Assembly: GCA_034190945.1 (NCBI GenBank)
Contig: CM067223.1
Location: 35,715,899-35,779,898, forward strand
From: Octodonta nipae
Taxonomy: Eukaryota > Arthropoda > Insecta > Coleoptera > Chrysomelidae
DNA: 64,000 nucleotides
Direction of reading: 5' to 3'
Within the stretch, counting starts at the first letter, position 1. Each line of letters begins with the position of its first letter. The notes below the pieces were generated by a model that worked only from the letters and a program-made list of their open reading frames with translations, searched no databases and was not told where the DNA came from. Both the position numbers and the translations under genes were made by a program. Positions 11,838 through 23,500 of the stretch are shown one piece after another.

Positions 11838-12394
11838 ACAAAGGAATGACACCTCGAAGAGAGTATATAAACAACTGCTTGTAACATTTCTTCAACCAAT
11901 TTCGTAACAATAATATCTTCTGAACATAATTCAAAGATACTAACTGCTTACATAAGATTTTTTTATCCAAACTTTATAAATGTCTACCCTTTTTCAACCA
12001 CTTAGTATATGCAACTATTTATGGCCCACTCAAAATAACTTTTCTGGTCCACCCGGTATAACTAATTCCACTCCCCTTTATTTCAACCACATTGTATATA
12101 TGCAGCTGCTTAAAGGATACCCAATATAACTATTTTTTAGATTTTTTTAATCCATGTAATTCTACTCCGCACTAAGTTTCCTATATACAGAACACCCTGT
12201 ATAATTACATTTACGCTTGTTATATTAGTTGATTTTTTTTTAATCCAAACTAATTACATTGGCACATTCCGAATTTTGAATAAAAGCTAAGCTGATGTCA
12301 GTATCTAATATTTTGTACGTGCGGTGGAACCAATTGAGTAATTCTTTTACCAAACATGGTAGAAGTTTTTTTCGCTATATCTACCATTTCTATC

Positions 12395-12543
12395 AACAAA
12401 CAAACAAACAAACAAACAAACAATCGAACAAACAAACAAACAAATAAACAAACAAAGAAACAAACAAACAAACAAACAAACAAAAAACAAACAAACAAAC
12501 AAACAAACAAACAAACAAACAAAACAAACAAACAAACAAACAA
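12395..12543. repeat. CAAA microsatellite inside the Helitron terminus
   Basis: About 150 nt of CAAA units with a few interruptions, next to the Helitron A 5' end. The same position holds a much shorter GTTT run in copy B (18029-18050) and copy D (47334-47362), so the array expanded after or during spread of the family. Confidence 0.95.
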
Positions 12544-12575
12544 CAGACAACTACAATTTTATTATAGTATATAGA

Positions 12576-12803
12576 ACACGCATTTAACATTTACTTTTTG
12601 TGGTATTTAAGACATATTTAAAAAATGTTTAATTAGCTAGACGTCGTTAGTGATTTCTAGTTATTAATAGTTTATTTAGGAATTTTTAAACAATAGAATT
12701 TTTTAATAAGTTTTTCGAATACACAAAGTATTGACATATTAATATTAGTGGAGTGGATTATAAAACAAGGGTCATTCTGAGGTATGCAGTATATTCATTC
12801 AGA
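12576..12803. other. AT-rich spacer
   Basis: Short AT-rich segment between Helitron A and a transposase relic; nothing recognised. Confidence 0.4.
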
Positions 12804-14160
12804 GTTATCCTGACAGTCACATTTCGCACTCTACGGTAAGTAGAAGATAACAAACATTTCCTCAGTTTAGAACTGTCAAAACTCTTCTAAAATCTGAGAA
12901 ATCACAAAATTGAATGACGAGAAGAAATTGGATAAATTTTTAAATATTGAGGAAAACCCACAGAAACCTACACGAGAAGTAACTGGTGATAATGATTTAA
13001 GTAAAACATTTCTATTGAGAACTTTGAAAAAAGAAAAATACCATCAATATAAAATTAAACTGGTATAGGAACTAAATAACACTAATCCTGATCGTAGAAT
13101 TTTGTGATATAGTAGTAGATGGCACTGAAACAGTCAACAAGAAAAATTGTCGGTATTGCAGTACGCCAAATCTATATTGAAGGAGGGACGGTCTCAGTCA
13201 GTATCCCGTTAAAGATAAAGTTTGGGATGACCCAGTAAATAACAGAATAATTGGATATATATTTTAGGGGCATTAACATGGGCAAGTTACTTGTTTTTTT
13301 ACTGAATGTTGACTGACAGTCATATTTCGCGCTCTACGGTAAGTAGAAGATAACAAACATTCCGTCTGTTTGGAACTGTCAAAACTCTTCTAAAATCTGA
13401 GAGATCAAAATTGAATGAAGAGAAGAAATTGGATATATTGTTAAATATTGAGGAAACCCACAGAAATCTACCCGAGAAGTAACTGGTGATAATGATGTAA
13501 GTAAAACATCTCCATTGAGAACTTTAAGAAAGAAAAAAATTATAAATATAAAATTAAACTGTTAAGGAACTAAACAAATAGATGCCAATGGAATAAGCAA
13601 AATTAAATTGTCGATATTGCAGTACGCCAAATCCTTACTGGAGGAGGAAAGATCCCGCCAGTATCCTATTAAAGTGAAAGTTTGGGCTAACATAGTAAAT
13701 AACAGAATAATTGGACTATATAATTTAGGGGCATTAACAGGGGCAAGTTACTTGGATTTTTTAGTAAATGTTTTAACACCTGAATTAACCAACTTTTTCC
13801 TGAGATTGTTAACGCTATTGACGTGAGTAAACACATATGCTCTCAACAATATAGAGCTACACAGCATTGTACAGCAGCAGTACAAGCTTATATTAATTAA
13901 GTTTTTCGACCTCGTTGGATCGGTAGAGGTGGCAAAATTGAACAGCTACCCCGTTCCTGCGATCTGACTACACTGGACTTGTTTCTGTGGGTCGATTTAA
14001 AATAAAAAAATCTACAAAAGTAAACCAACTAATATTAATGATTTAAAACACCTAATAAAGCCAGAAATTAATAAAATCAGTGCAGATATATTGCTGTCGA
14101 AGAATTTAAGCATCCTCTATTTTTTTGTCAAGAAATAGATCGGACCCACTTTCATATGAC
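12804..14160 (+). pseudogene. Tc1/mariner-type transposase pseudogene with internal duplication
   Basis: The first part encodes a helix-turn-helix-like peptide (around 12900-13075) ending in RTLKKEKYHQYKIKLV, as in the DNA-binding half of these transposases. A catalytic-domain piece at 13608-13826 reads VKVWANIVNNRIIGLYN, then GALTGASYLDFLVNVL. This is the segment that normally leads into the second catalytic aspartate. Downstream to about 14150 the gene is full of stops, though traces such as LDR (for RWIGRG) and a GRFK-like end remain. The segment starting near 12804 is repeated starting near 13309 (offset about 505 nt, with noticeable divergence), so the gene was tandemly duplicated and then decayed. 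Terminal repeats were not located. It is not functional. Confidence 0.65.
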
Positions 14161-15639
14161 TTAGTCTATAATTACTTTAAATAATGTTAATTACTTCAAA
14201 CCTTATTTCTTTCTATAGCATTATTAACTATAGGCAAAATTGAATTACGAACGTCTAAAAAAATCCTATATTTCTGAATAACGAATTAAAAACTTTTTGA
14301 AACGCGATATCAAATGCAACATCTTTCTTTACAGGTTTAGGCTGTTACCCCTAGGGTTGAAGGGAGAGCTGAATAATTTTATTCAAAAAGTGTTGTTCCA
14401 TGTATGAAAATTCACCTGGTTCAGGATGTTTCATTTACCATCATAATTACATATAAATGGAATTATCCGTTACTTTAGGACCTCACTGTTCATATATGAT
14501 CTTTGGAGTTTTTTGTGTAAACCTCTATATCTTGAAAAAACTTATTTTCTTGATAATATCAGTTTAAATTATCAAAATGATCTAGCTTTCAATTTCAAAT
14601 TTATGTTTTAGTCAGATTTTAATACCATTAACAATGAGGTCAGAATAATACTTTAATTCGTTTAGATTTCTTGTATGTACATACACTGTACATATTGCAC
14701 AGCCTTTTTTTCTCAAGTATGGTGTTGTTACCCATTCAAACAATAAAAAGAAAGTGTGTACATGTTATAGATATGTTCGTCTGGTCTGTTCTTCATGACA
14801 AAAAGGATTGACTCATTCGTAAGGAGTTTTCAAATCCCCTAATCTTCCTGAAGGGTTTAATTTCCACAATATACGACCTCATTGTTATGTAGCTGAAAAT
14901 GTTTCTTTTGTATATTATATATATGCTTGCACCCTTTGTATGTGCCGTAAGTAAAATGGATCATATCCTCTCGTATGTATTTTTCCTTCTAATTACTTTA
15001 GAGGTGAATGAGAACGTTCCCTTTCTGGAGTAAAATTAATGGTTTATGTTTTTGAAAACAATTTCTGTGAACGTGATAAAACCATTTTCCACGGAAAAAT
15101 CACAGGTTGTTAATCCAATAAAATTCTGACTGATGTTGGTGAATTTAAAGTGAATTGCATTGTTGTGGTAATGCTGGATGCTCAATCTAATATGCTGCTT
15201 GGATCTCTTCAACATCTGTCCATGAATTCGTCACTCAATACCACAGTTATCCTTAAAGCGTTCTTAGGATGCATATTCCTCGTTCTTTGATGATCATTTA
15301 TCAATTGAGTAATAAAATTTATCACGAGCGATGAATATTTTGGGTCATGAATACACATGTCCACCTCCACTCCGGTTGTCATTATCAGATTCGCATGTAC
15401 CTACAAGACCATTCCAATGCCTCAAATACTTAAAGCTTTAAATAAATTTAAACAGTTATGTTTTACTACTCGATAATAACTGCCTAAGTATTTACTTTAT
15501 TTTAAACCCAATACTATAATTTTTAGTGCGTATTTTAGAGTACGTGTATAAGTTTGATCATATGAGGGGAGAAGTATTATAGCAATAGTTTTATTTGTCT
15601 TCTAAACGTTGTTTGTGGCATATTCTTGATAACTTATAT
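14161..15639. other. No gene recognised
   Basis: No coding frame or element end could be supported. The phrase ACCTCA.TGTT recurs near 14480, 14635 and 14876 but forms no clear repeat. Confidence 0.4.
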
Positions 15640-15735
15640 GTTTCTTTGGGGAATAACACCACAATAGAAATAAAACTACGTATATTGCAGGAATACCAAA
15701 CGTTTCAAAGTCTATTCTGACTTCGTTGTCAATGG
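15640..15735. repeat. Penelope-like terminal-repeat fragment
   Basis: It carries the signature also found at 55148-55245, 56225-56323 and 58344-58445: GGGGAATAACACCACA, then CCAAACGTTTC, then a GACAACG/GTTGTCAATGG block. Two of those copies flank a Penelope-type GIY-YIG coding segment, so this is probably a stray terminal repeat of the same family. Confidence 0.5.
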
Positions 15736-16490
15736 CTTTATATTTATTGATGTGATTGCAAAATGAAAATTTTCATTTGTTTCTGACTTGATTACCCTTG
15801 TGTAGCTGTAGATCAAAAATTCAAAAAATATATATAATGTAGAGAACAATTGGGCAAGAACTGTAAATGAAAGCCAAAATCCAAAAATGTTTATAATCAA
15901 AAACCCAAATCTACAATGCTTATTTTGTATGAATAGTGATTTTTAAAAATTGTTAGTGCATTTTCATACTCTCAATTGTATATATAAATTTAATTTTATA
16001 TATTTTTTAAATATTTGGGCAACCCTATTATTTTAAAATTAAATTTAGGGTTTTTTAATATGTAAGCAACCATAAACCTGTAATATAAAAAGAAGAAGCA
16101 ATTAAATTTACCAGGTAACTGTTGGCCTGGTTTTATATATAAATTGTGTTTGTCATGGTTATAAAATTTTGGAAAAGACATTATTTCTGACATTGTACTT
16201 TATATTCAAGACTTGAAGATAAATTTGGTAGTTGTGACTGGTCATTTGTGCAAATTTCAAATATTTGGTAATATTTGCGCTGTCATCTATATGTAAAAAG
16301 TCACACTCTCATAAGCAATGTATATAAAGCAGCGTCTTTTTAAGCATGAACAAGAAATACTCACTGTTTGATTTTGGTAAAGAAGTGATAACACCTTACC
16401 AGTAGATGGATATGAAATTCATTTATAGAGCTGGAAATTTTCAAATATTTTGATTAACTCGTTTTTTATGTGTTTTTTGGGACAGAATAT

Positions 16491-17042
16491 TTAAATTTTT
16501 CGGATAAACATTTGTTTTAGGAATTATGTTCTTTTAATTATGTATTAAATGTAATGAGGAATTGTATCAGTCTTCTGGTTTTTATTATTTAATTTGGTTC
16601 TTATTCAAAATCTGGCTGCTCCAAGTTTCGATAATTATGTTTTTAATTACCTTATTAAAACTTAGTTTTGAGAGTTTTTTGCACTTTTTCCATAGTAAAT
16701 ATTGAGCTCAATAATCTGTTTAGGTAACAATCAAGAGCTCCTAAATAGCTCGTAATTCCCATATGTTTAAATTTTTCGGATAAACATTTGTTTTAGGAAT
16801 TATGTTCTTTTAATTATGTATTAAATGTAATGAGGAATTGTATCAGTCTTCTGGTTTTTATTATTTAATTTGGTTCTTATTCAAAATCTGGCTGCTCCAA
16901 GTTTCGATAATTATGTTTTTAATTACCTTATTAAAACTTAGTTTTGAGAGTTTTTTGCACTTTTTCCATAGTAAATATTGAGCTCAATAATCTGTTTAGG
17001 TAACAATCAAGAGCTCCTAAATAGCTCGTAATTCCCATATGT
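16491..17042. repeat. Two tandem copies of a 276-bp unit
   Basis: TTAAATTTTTCGGATAAACA at 16491 recurs at 16767, and the unit ends at 17042 followed by a few more matching bases. By eye the copies are identical. The unit contains no gene. Confidence 0.9.
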
Positions 17043-17829
17043 TTAAATTTTTACTTTCTGCAAAATGGCGGTGCTAACTTTACTGACCTCACGGTATCAC
17101 CAAGTCCTTGATCATGATCTTGATAACTTTCATCCTCACTTGATGAAACTAGCATGGCTTCGAGATCGTTTTCTAGAAATGACTTACTAATCGGTACAAC
17201 CAATTAATGGCTACTTTTACAGCTTAGCGTCCGCAAAAGATTTTCATAAATAAACCGGAATGCCGGTAGTATTTATTTAATATATTTGTCTGACTTTTCG
17301 TGTCGAGATGTTCTTTGACATCATGTTTAGTATTCACATTTATATGTCGTTTTCTGACGCCTTCTGACACAACCTCACAACCCTAGAAATACTTAAATAT
17401 AGAATTACTTCCCGAGAAAAAAGAAACGCAGGTGAGAGATATTCAAAATTGTGTGCTGGTTTACATCAGTCGAATGACGAGTAGCTATTGCTAGCCGCTC
17501 TAAGCAGACAACTACGTCCACTCGATTTGCTTTTTCAACACTGAATATTTTATGTTCTAAGGCCCAATCTCGATCTGTACCAGAAACGCAGATCGAGATC
17601 GCATCTGATGCGACACGACACAAGCCATCACGAAACATCGCCTATAACTAGTATAAACAGGCTAATACAAAAAGTATGAAACCCATACTGTTCTGACGCC
17701 TCAAGTCATGACACGTCAGACAAACATAAATTTGCCTTGAATTCCTTAACATTCCCGATCCTTACCTTAACTATATGTAAAATTTTGTTTCTAGTTTATC
17801 CGGAAGTTACCTTAAAATCCAATGAAATA
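17043..17829. other. Spacer of the inverted repeat; nothing recognised
   Basis: It contains a minus-strand open frame (17405-17638, 77 codons) in a region of higher GC, with a small local palindrome around CGATCTGTACCAG and CAGATCGAGATCG near 17565-17600. I do not recognise the peptide. It may be the decayed inside of the foldback element. Confidence 0.35.
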
Positions 17830-17999
17830 TTCTGTCCGAACAAACACATAAAAAACGAGTTAATCAAAACATTTGAAAATTTCCAGCTTTATAAACGAAT
17901 TTCATATCCATCTACTGGTAACGTGTTAACACTTCTTTGCCAAAATCAGACATAGTGAATATTTCTTTTTCTTGCTGAAACGATGCTGCTTTATATACA

Positions 18000-20766
18000 T
18001 CTATATACTATTATAAAATTGTAGGTGTCTGTTTGTTTGTTTGTTTGTTACCTCATCGCGTAAGAACTACTGACTGATTTTGCTGAATCTTTTTTTGTTG
18101 CAAAGCATAAGTTTTTTAAGCAAACTATAAAGTTTGACTTAAGATCTGGTATACAGTTTATCTCTCTACATTGACAGAAACGGAAGAGTGGAAAATCTAT
18201 TACCATGTTCAGTAATACATTCACAATTAGTCAATTGGTTCCACCGCAAGCACCAAATTTTAGATACTTGCATCAGCTTAACTTTTATTCAAAATTCGGA
18301 ATAAGCCAATATAATATAGGCTAGGTAGAATTAAATGGATTTAAAAAATATTGAAAAAAAGGTATATTAGGTGGCCTAGTATGTAGTTGCGTATTTTCCA
18401 AGTGGTTGAAACAAGGGGGAAGTTATACGGGGTAGTTCAAAAAAGATATATTGAGTTGCCCATAAACAGTTGTAAAAAAATGTTATAAAGGGTGGCCCAT
18501 AAGTAGTTGCATATAAAAAGTTGTCGAAAAATAATTATACAGTGTGGGTAAAAAAATTAGAAAAAATTTGGAGTACCTGAATTATGGGGCAATGTGAAGT
18601 TATCGTTACACAGTGTGATTCAAACATGGTTAGAAAAAGTTGCAAATGAAGGATGGTTTAAATGAAGTATGGAGAGAATCTATATTTTATACTGTGCTTA
18701 AAAAATTGTGAGGTAATAGATATTTGAAAAATTGTTACAGAGGGTGTCGCATAAGCAGTTGCAGTTTTGGTAAAATTTATTGGGAATTGATGAGTTATAC
18801 AGGGTGCTACATTGACATGAAAAGTAGATATTGCAAAAAAAAACGACTACCATATTCAATAACACGCACTTGGGCAATTGTTTCCACTGCATTCACCAAA
18901 TATTAGATACTTGCATCAGCTTAGCTTTTATTCAAAATTTGGAATATGCCAATATAACATGCCTCAATTAAAAAAAAATTCAACTAATACATCAAGTGTA
19001 ATTCTACAGGGTGTTCCATATATAGGATATGTGAAACTTAGAGCGGTGTAGAATTACAAGGATTTAAAAAATCTTGAAAAAAATGTATAATAAGTGGTCC
19101 GTAAGCAGCTGCATATATACAATGTGGGTGAAATATGGAGTAAGTAATATGCGGTGGTTCAAAAAAGGTATATTCAGTGTATCATAAATAGTTTATAGAG
19201 GGTGTTAAAAAATGTGTTAAGATATTTGAATTTTCTTGAGCTAATATTATAATTATGAAATAGGTTGAAAAAAAAAAAGATAAAAGTAGTTGTGTATACA
19301 GGGTGGTTGAAAGATGGAGTGGAATTATAGTTTATAGGGTGGTTAAAAAAATGCTTTATATCCACAAGTAGTTCACAAGTTCACAAGTAGCACATATAGG
19401 ATGGTTGAAATATGTAGCAGAGCATAATTACAGCTAAACAGGTGGGTTTAAAACATTATCATAATGGAATATTATGACCTGCAAACTGTTCCATATACCG
19501 GATAGATGAAATATAGGGTGGACTAGAATTATAAATATACAGGGTGGTGCAAAAATGTTGTATAGGGTGGCCCATAAATACTTACATATACAACGTTGTT
19601 GAAATATAGGGTGGAGTAGACTAATAATTAAAGAGTGTTGGTAAAAATTGTTATATAGGTTAGAGAAATGGAGTACCTGAAATATGGGGCGAAGTCAAGA
19701 TATGGTTACACACTGTGATTCAAATAAGGTTAGAAAAACTTGCAATTGAAGGATGATTTAAATGGATTCCGGAGAGAAATTATACTTTATAATGCTCTTA
19801 TTAGTTGCACAGATAGAATATTTGAAATATAGGGAGGAGGAGAGTTGAGTAGTTGAGTATTTAAAAAAATGTTACATGAGGTGCCCAATAAGCAGTTGCA
19901 GTTTTGGTGAAATTTATTGGGAAGTGATGGATTTGTATTTATACAATGTGGTACAAAAAATGTTGTACTGGGTGGCCGATAAGTAGTTGTACATACCAGG
20001 TGGTTGAAATAGAAGTATAGTTTAATAGTGTGGATAAAAAATTGTATGAAATATTTTCTAGAATAGAACATGAGCTGCTGCATATATGCAATATCTGCAA
20101 CATAGGGAAAAGTAAAATTATAGTTATACAGTGTGATTAAAACAATGTTAAAAAAAGTTGCATATAATGAGTGGTTGACATATAAGACAGATTATATTTT
20201 CCAGGGTGATTAAAAAATGTCAGAAAAATGGTTCTTTAGCCTAGTCCATAAGCAATAGCATAGACAAGATAGTTGAAATATAAAGGGGATAAGAGTTATA
20301 GTTAAGTGTTAAATGTTTAATATGGTGACCCCTAAGCAAGATGCATATATGGTGTGGCTGAAATATTTTGTAGAATAAAATTAGGTTTATACATGATGGT
20401 TCAAAAACTGATAGACAAATAAGTTATAATGGTTGACTAATTGGCATCAGTATATATAAGATGATTTAAATAAAGATGGAAGTAGAGTTATATAGCTATA
20501 CAAGGCAGTTCAAAAATATTGAATAAAATTTTTACATAGGGTGACCATATAAGTTGCGGTTTCGTTAAAATATGTTGGGGATGTTTAAAGTGGTACAAAA
20601 AAGTAATATTGGGTGGCGTATAAGTATAAAGTAGACCATGAACAGTTGCATCCTGAAATATGGAATACCTGACATACGGGGCGAAGCAAAATTATAGTTT
20701 CATAAGTTGTTTTTATGCAAAGAATTCTAAATTCCATACACGGGTAAAACCGCGGGTAACGGCTAG
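18000..20766 (+). mobile_element. Non-autonomous Helitron with minisatellite body (copy B)
   Basis: It begins TCTATATACTATTATAAA at 18000 preceded by A, and ends AACGGCTAG at 20766 followed by T, which is the A/T target rule of Helitrons. Shortly after the start come a GTTT microsatellite and AACTACTGACTGATTTTGC, also seen in copy D. The body is the same degenerate array as in copy A, in the opposite orientation. There is no Rep/helicase coding sequence. It interrupts the right arm of the inverted repeat 16115-20985, whose two halves resume exactly on each side. That confirms the borders independently. Confidence 0.88.
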
Positions 20767-21066
20767 TTGCTTATATTAGTGTGGGTTTTTAAATATAGAT
20801 GACAGCGTAAATATTACCAAATATTTGAAATTTGCACAAATGTCGTATGATGAAGTAGGTAACAACCACAAAATTTATCTTCAAGTCTTGAATATAAGAT
20901 ACGATGTCAGAAATAATGTCTTTTCTAAAATCTTATAACCATGACAAACACAATTTATATATAAAACCAGGCCCGAATTTAAATTGGTGGTGCGCCCTGG
21001 GCACAAAACTGGTGGGGTCTATTTAAGAGATTCAAGTTTTTTTATATAATAAATGTATTATTTTTT

Positions 21067-21189
21067 GTAGCACGTAGATATTTATCGCCACCACTTGCCA
21101 GTGTTCCTAGTGAACAATTATTTAGTGGTGCGGGGTTAATTTATGAATCTTTATGTAATCATCTAGACCCAAAAAATGCAATTTTTTAA
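21067..21189 (+). pseudogene. hAT transposase C-terminal dimerisation domain relic
   Basis: An uninterrupted stretch of 40 codons before a stop encodes ARRYLSPPLASVPSEQLFSG followed by AGLIYESLCNHLDPKNA. The order R-Y-L, then VPSE-LFS-AG, then N-L-P-NA is the typical hAT family C-terminal dimerisation motif. The rest of the transposase (zinc finger and RNase H-like core) is not visible nearby. The fragment lies just beyond the inverted repeat that ends near 20985 and may be part of the same dead element. It cannot encode a working protein. Confidence 0.75.
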
Positions 21190-22599
21190 ATATAACGCCC
21201 CAATTTACAAGTTTCCTTACTAAGATCCCAATGATATAATTAAAAAAACTAAAAATTACTTTGGCTTTGCATTGACTTATGAGCTTTTTCAAAAATTTCT
21301 CTTATTGCAAAACTCAAGATCTGCACCCGCATTCGGGAATGTGAATTTCGAAATATTTGCATGCGTATCATCACCCGCGGATGTGAAACAAATGAATCCG
21401 CAATATCCCTGGTCAGGATCAGAAGCGTATCTTTAGCATTATTCATCTTTTTTTTTCTGAATGTGCAGGTACTGTCTAGATTCAAACCTTTTTTCTCTAT
21501 CCTTTCATTATCAATAAATTATAGAGGAGGGGAAATTAGAGAGAGAGGTTTGTTTTATATTTATTAATACATAATAAAAACGTAGTATATTAATAAAGTG
21601 GTTTATTTAAATAATAAGTTTTACCTACTTATAGTTGTATTTAGGTATAAATTTGAATATAGAATTTTTGTATAAATTAGATTGTCATCATAGTGACCAA
21701 CAGTTATAAAGGGTAGGGGCGGAACCAGAGACCGGCTTCTGGAGTGGCGATCAAGTGCGTCAGAGGGCACGATCTCGTACGAAATTAACTTAAGTAGGGA
21801 TGTACCTTTGTATGGATAAATTGTTTTTCGTGACCTATTGTGTTAAAACTAGTCGACCTTCTATTTAAACCCATAGAAATTATCTGTTTTGATTTCAGAT
21901 ATGTAAGATGTGTTCATATTCGCAATAAAATAGGCCGTTACTAAATTCATGTAAAAAAAATTCTGAAGTTTCTTCTTTAAAATCTGTTATCTCAGTCCAA
22001 CATCGACTTTACTTTTTAACCGACTTCCAAAAAGGAGGAGGATATCAATTCGTCTACAACTTTTTTTATGTATGACAAGTGATTATTCAAAAACGGCTTG
22101 GGAAATTTTGATGATTTAAACTACAATATATTAAGAAATGTTACAGAAAGGTCCCATATAATTGTCCATAACATGAGACTTACAGTTTTCTAGAAAATCA
22201 GAAAAAGAAGTAAATAAGGGACTTGATTCAGCGATTTTCAATGAATCTTCACCGTTTTCTCTAAAACTGCTCACGCAAGTTGAATATTATAAATTGTATT
22301 ATACAAGGATATGTTTCAGCTTGATTCCGTACATTTATGTAAGCACAAAAACTGTAAACATGATGGTAAGTGTCAAATTTTTGTCATAAATATCTAGTTT
22401 AAATGTCATGATATGCTATGAAAGTATGTTGCACAGGGTGTTTGTAATGATTTGCATTTTGATGCTTTTGAAGTCAATTTATTTTATAGACGAAGTTAAG
22501 TTACACTCGCGTGAAATTGCAGGAAATATTTCATTAGCTTATTAAAACGAAAATTAGTGATTCCGGCGATCTCTTCTGTGTGGAATACGGTTGAAGGTG
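21190..22599. other. No gene recognised
   Basis: Mixed sequence. Overlapping open frames on both strands at 21249-21567 cross a moderate-GC stretch but show no family motif. Confidence 0.4.
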
Positions 22600-23500
22600 T
22601 GTGCGTGCGTGCATGTAATATTAGGTGGTACATAAGGAGTTGTATACATATGATGGTTGAAATATAACTTGGAATTGAAATCGTTATACAGGGTGGTTCT
22701 AAAAATATTGTACTGGGCAGCACATAAGTAGTTGCGTAACAATGTGGTTGAAATAAGATTGAAACAAAACTATAGTTATACAGAGTGGATATTTGCGTTA
22801 TAGAACGATTAATAATTATAAGGCTTTAAAAATTGTCATAAGCAGTTGAGTATATAGGATGGTTAAATTATAAGGTGGAATATAATTATAGTTATACAAG
22901 GCGGTTAAAAGAGTTATATAGTTTGGAACATAAGTAGTTGCTTAGAAAATATGTTTGAAGTAAAGGTAGAGTGAAATTATTGTTATTGAGGGTGTATCAA
23001 AAATTTGTTATAACTATAAGCATAAGCAGTTAGGATATTTGAATTATAGGACGTATGACGGGGTATAATTATAGAAATGGGTTAAAAAAAATTTAGAAGC
23101 AGTTGCATACACCGGGTGATTGAAATATATGTGGTTCAAAAAGCTGAATTTTGTTATATAGGGTAGACCATGAGCAGTTGCATAAATGGAATACTAGACA
23201 CATGGGGCGAAGTAAAAGCATTGGTATACAGGAATAATTTAAACAATAGAAAAATAGAAAGTGTCAATAGTGTGGAGAGGATTTGTACTCATACAGGGTG
23301 GTTTTAAAGCTATCAGGACCGTTGTAATATTGTGTTGAGTTGAATTATAGTTGTACAGGGTGATTCAGAAAATCATTGACCAATATGTTATATAGGAGTG
23401 ACCAGTACACAGAAGCATATAGAGTATGGTTGCAATATAGGGTGAATTAGTTCTATTTATAGAGAGTGGTCCAAATAATAAAACAAATAAAATGTATGTG
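22600..23500 (+). mobile_element. Partial Helitron minisatellite array (fragment C)
   Basis: Repeated phrases of the Helitron A/B/D body are present, such as ATACAGGGTGGTTCTAAAAA and CACATAAGTAGTTGCGTA, in the same orientation as copy B. Neither the TCTATA start nor the CTAG end was found, so this is a truncated copy or a separate expansion of the array. Confidence 0.65.

Larger units (their letters stand above)
11309..11865 (+). mobile_element. Retrozyme-like insertion with hammerhead ribozyme, inside Helitron A
   Basis: This 557-bp insert is flanked by an exact 12-bp duplication, TATAAACAACTG, at 11297-11308 and 11866-11877. It contains one full unit of 326 nt between two equivalent hammerhead cleavage points (after 11505 and after 11831). 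The start of the next unit follows: a 49-nt direct repeat, 11491-11539 versus 11817-11865. A 174-nt inverted copy precedes the unit. Tandem units carrying a hammerhead, a target-site duplication and no protein coding match what is known of animal retrozymes, which are thought to be mobilised by Penelope-like elements. Penelope-like remnants are present in this window. The mobilising partner is inference. Confidence 0.72.
9633..12575 (-). mobile_element. Non-autonomous Helitron with minisatellite body (copy A)
   Basis: Read on the minus strand, it starts with TCTATATACTATAATAAAAT (the TCTATACTA-type 5' terminus usual in Helitrons) at 12575. It ends with ACCGCGGGTAACGGCTAG at 9633, that is, with CTAG followed by T. 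A CAAA/GTTT microsatellite lies just inside the 5' end. The body is a degenerate array of units of roughly 90-130 nt built on phrases such as CAGGGTGGTTGAAATATAGG and CCCATAAGCAGTTGCATAT. No Rep or helicase coding sequence is present, so it needed an autonomous partner. The base before the 5' end is T rather than the expected A. Related copies lie at 18000-20766, 22600-23500 and 47303-50990. A 557-bp element is inserted at 11309-11865. Confidence 0.8.
16115..20985. repeat. Large inverted repeat, right arm split by Helitron B
   Basis: The left arm at about 16115-16500 matches the reverse complement of about 17830-17999 joined to 20767-20980. Shared phrases include GGCCTGGTTTTATATATAAA, AATATTTGGTAATATTTGCG and CTTCTTTGCCAAAATCAGAC (in inverse). 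The join falls exactly at the Helitron B borders, so the inverted repeat predates that insertion. The spacer between arms (16500-17830) holds a tandem duplication and moderate-GC sequence with no intact gene. It may be a non-autonomous foldback element; a hAT fragment lies just outside at 21067. Confidence 0.7.

Noticed and set aside
12298..12590. Cysteine- and phenylalanine-rich open frames on both strands (CLFVCLFV repeats)
   Set aside because: They are translations of the CAAA microsatellite, open in every frame because the unit contains no stop.
15150..15420. Minus-strand peptide-like stretch (RNMHPKNALRITVVLSDEF)
   Set aside because: Short, soon interrupted by stops, and no family could be named.
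17405..17638. 77-codon minus-strand frame in a moderate-GC stretch
   Set aside because: No homologous motif recognised and it overlaps local palindromic sequence inside a foldback spacer; kept only as a note.
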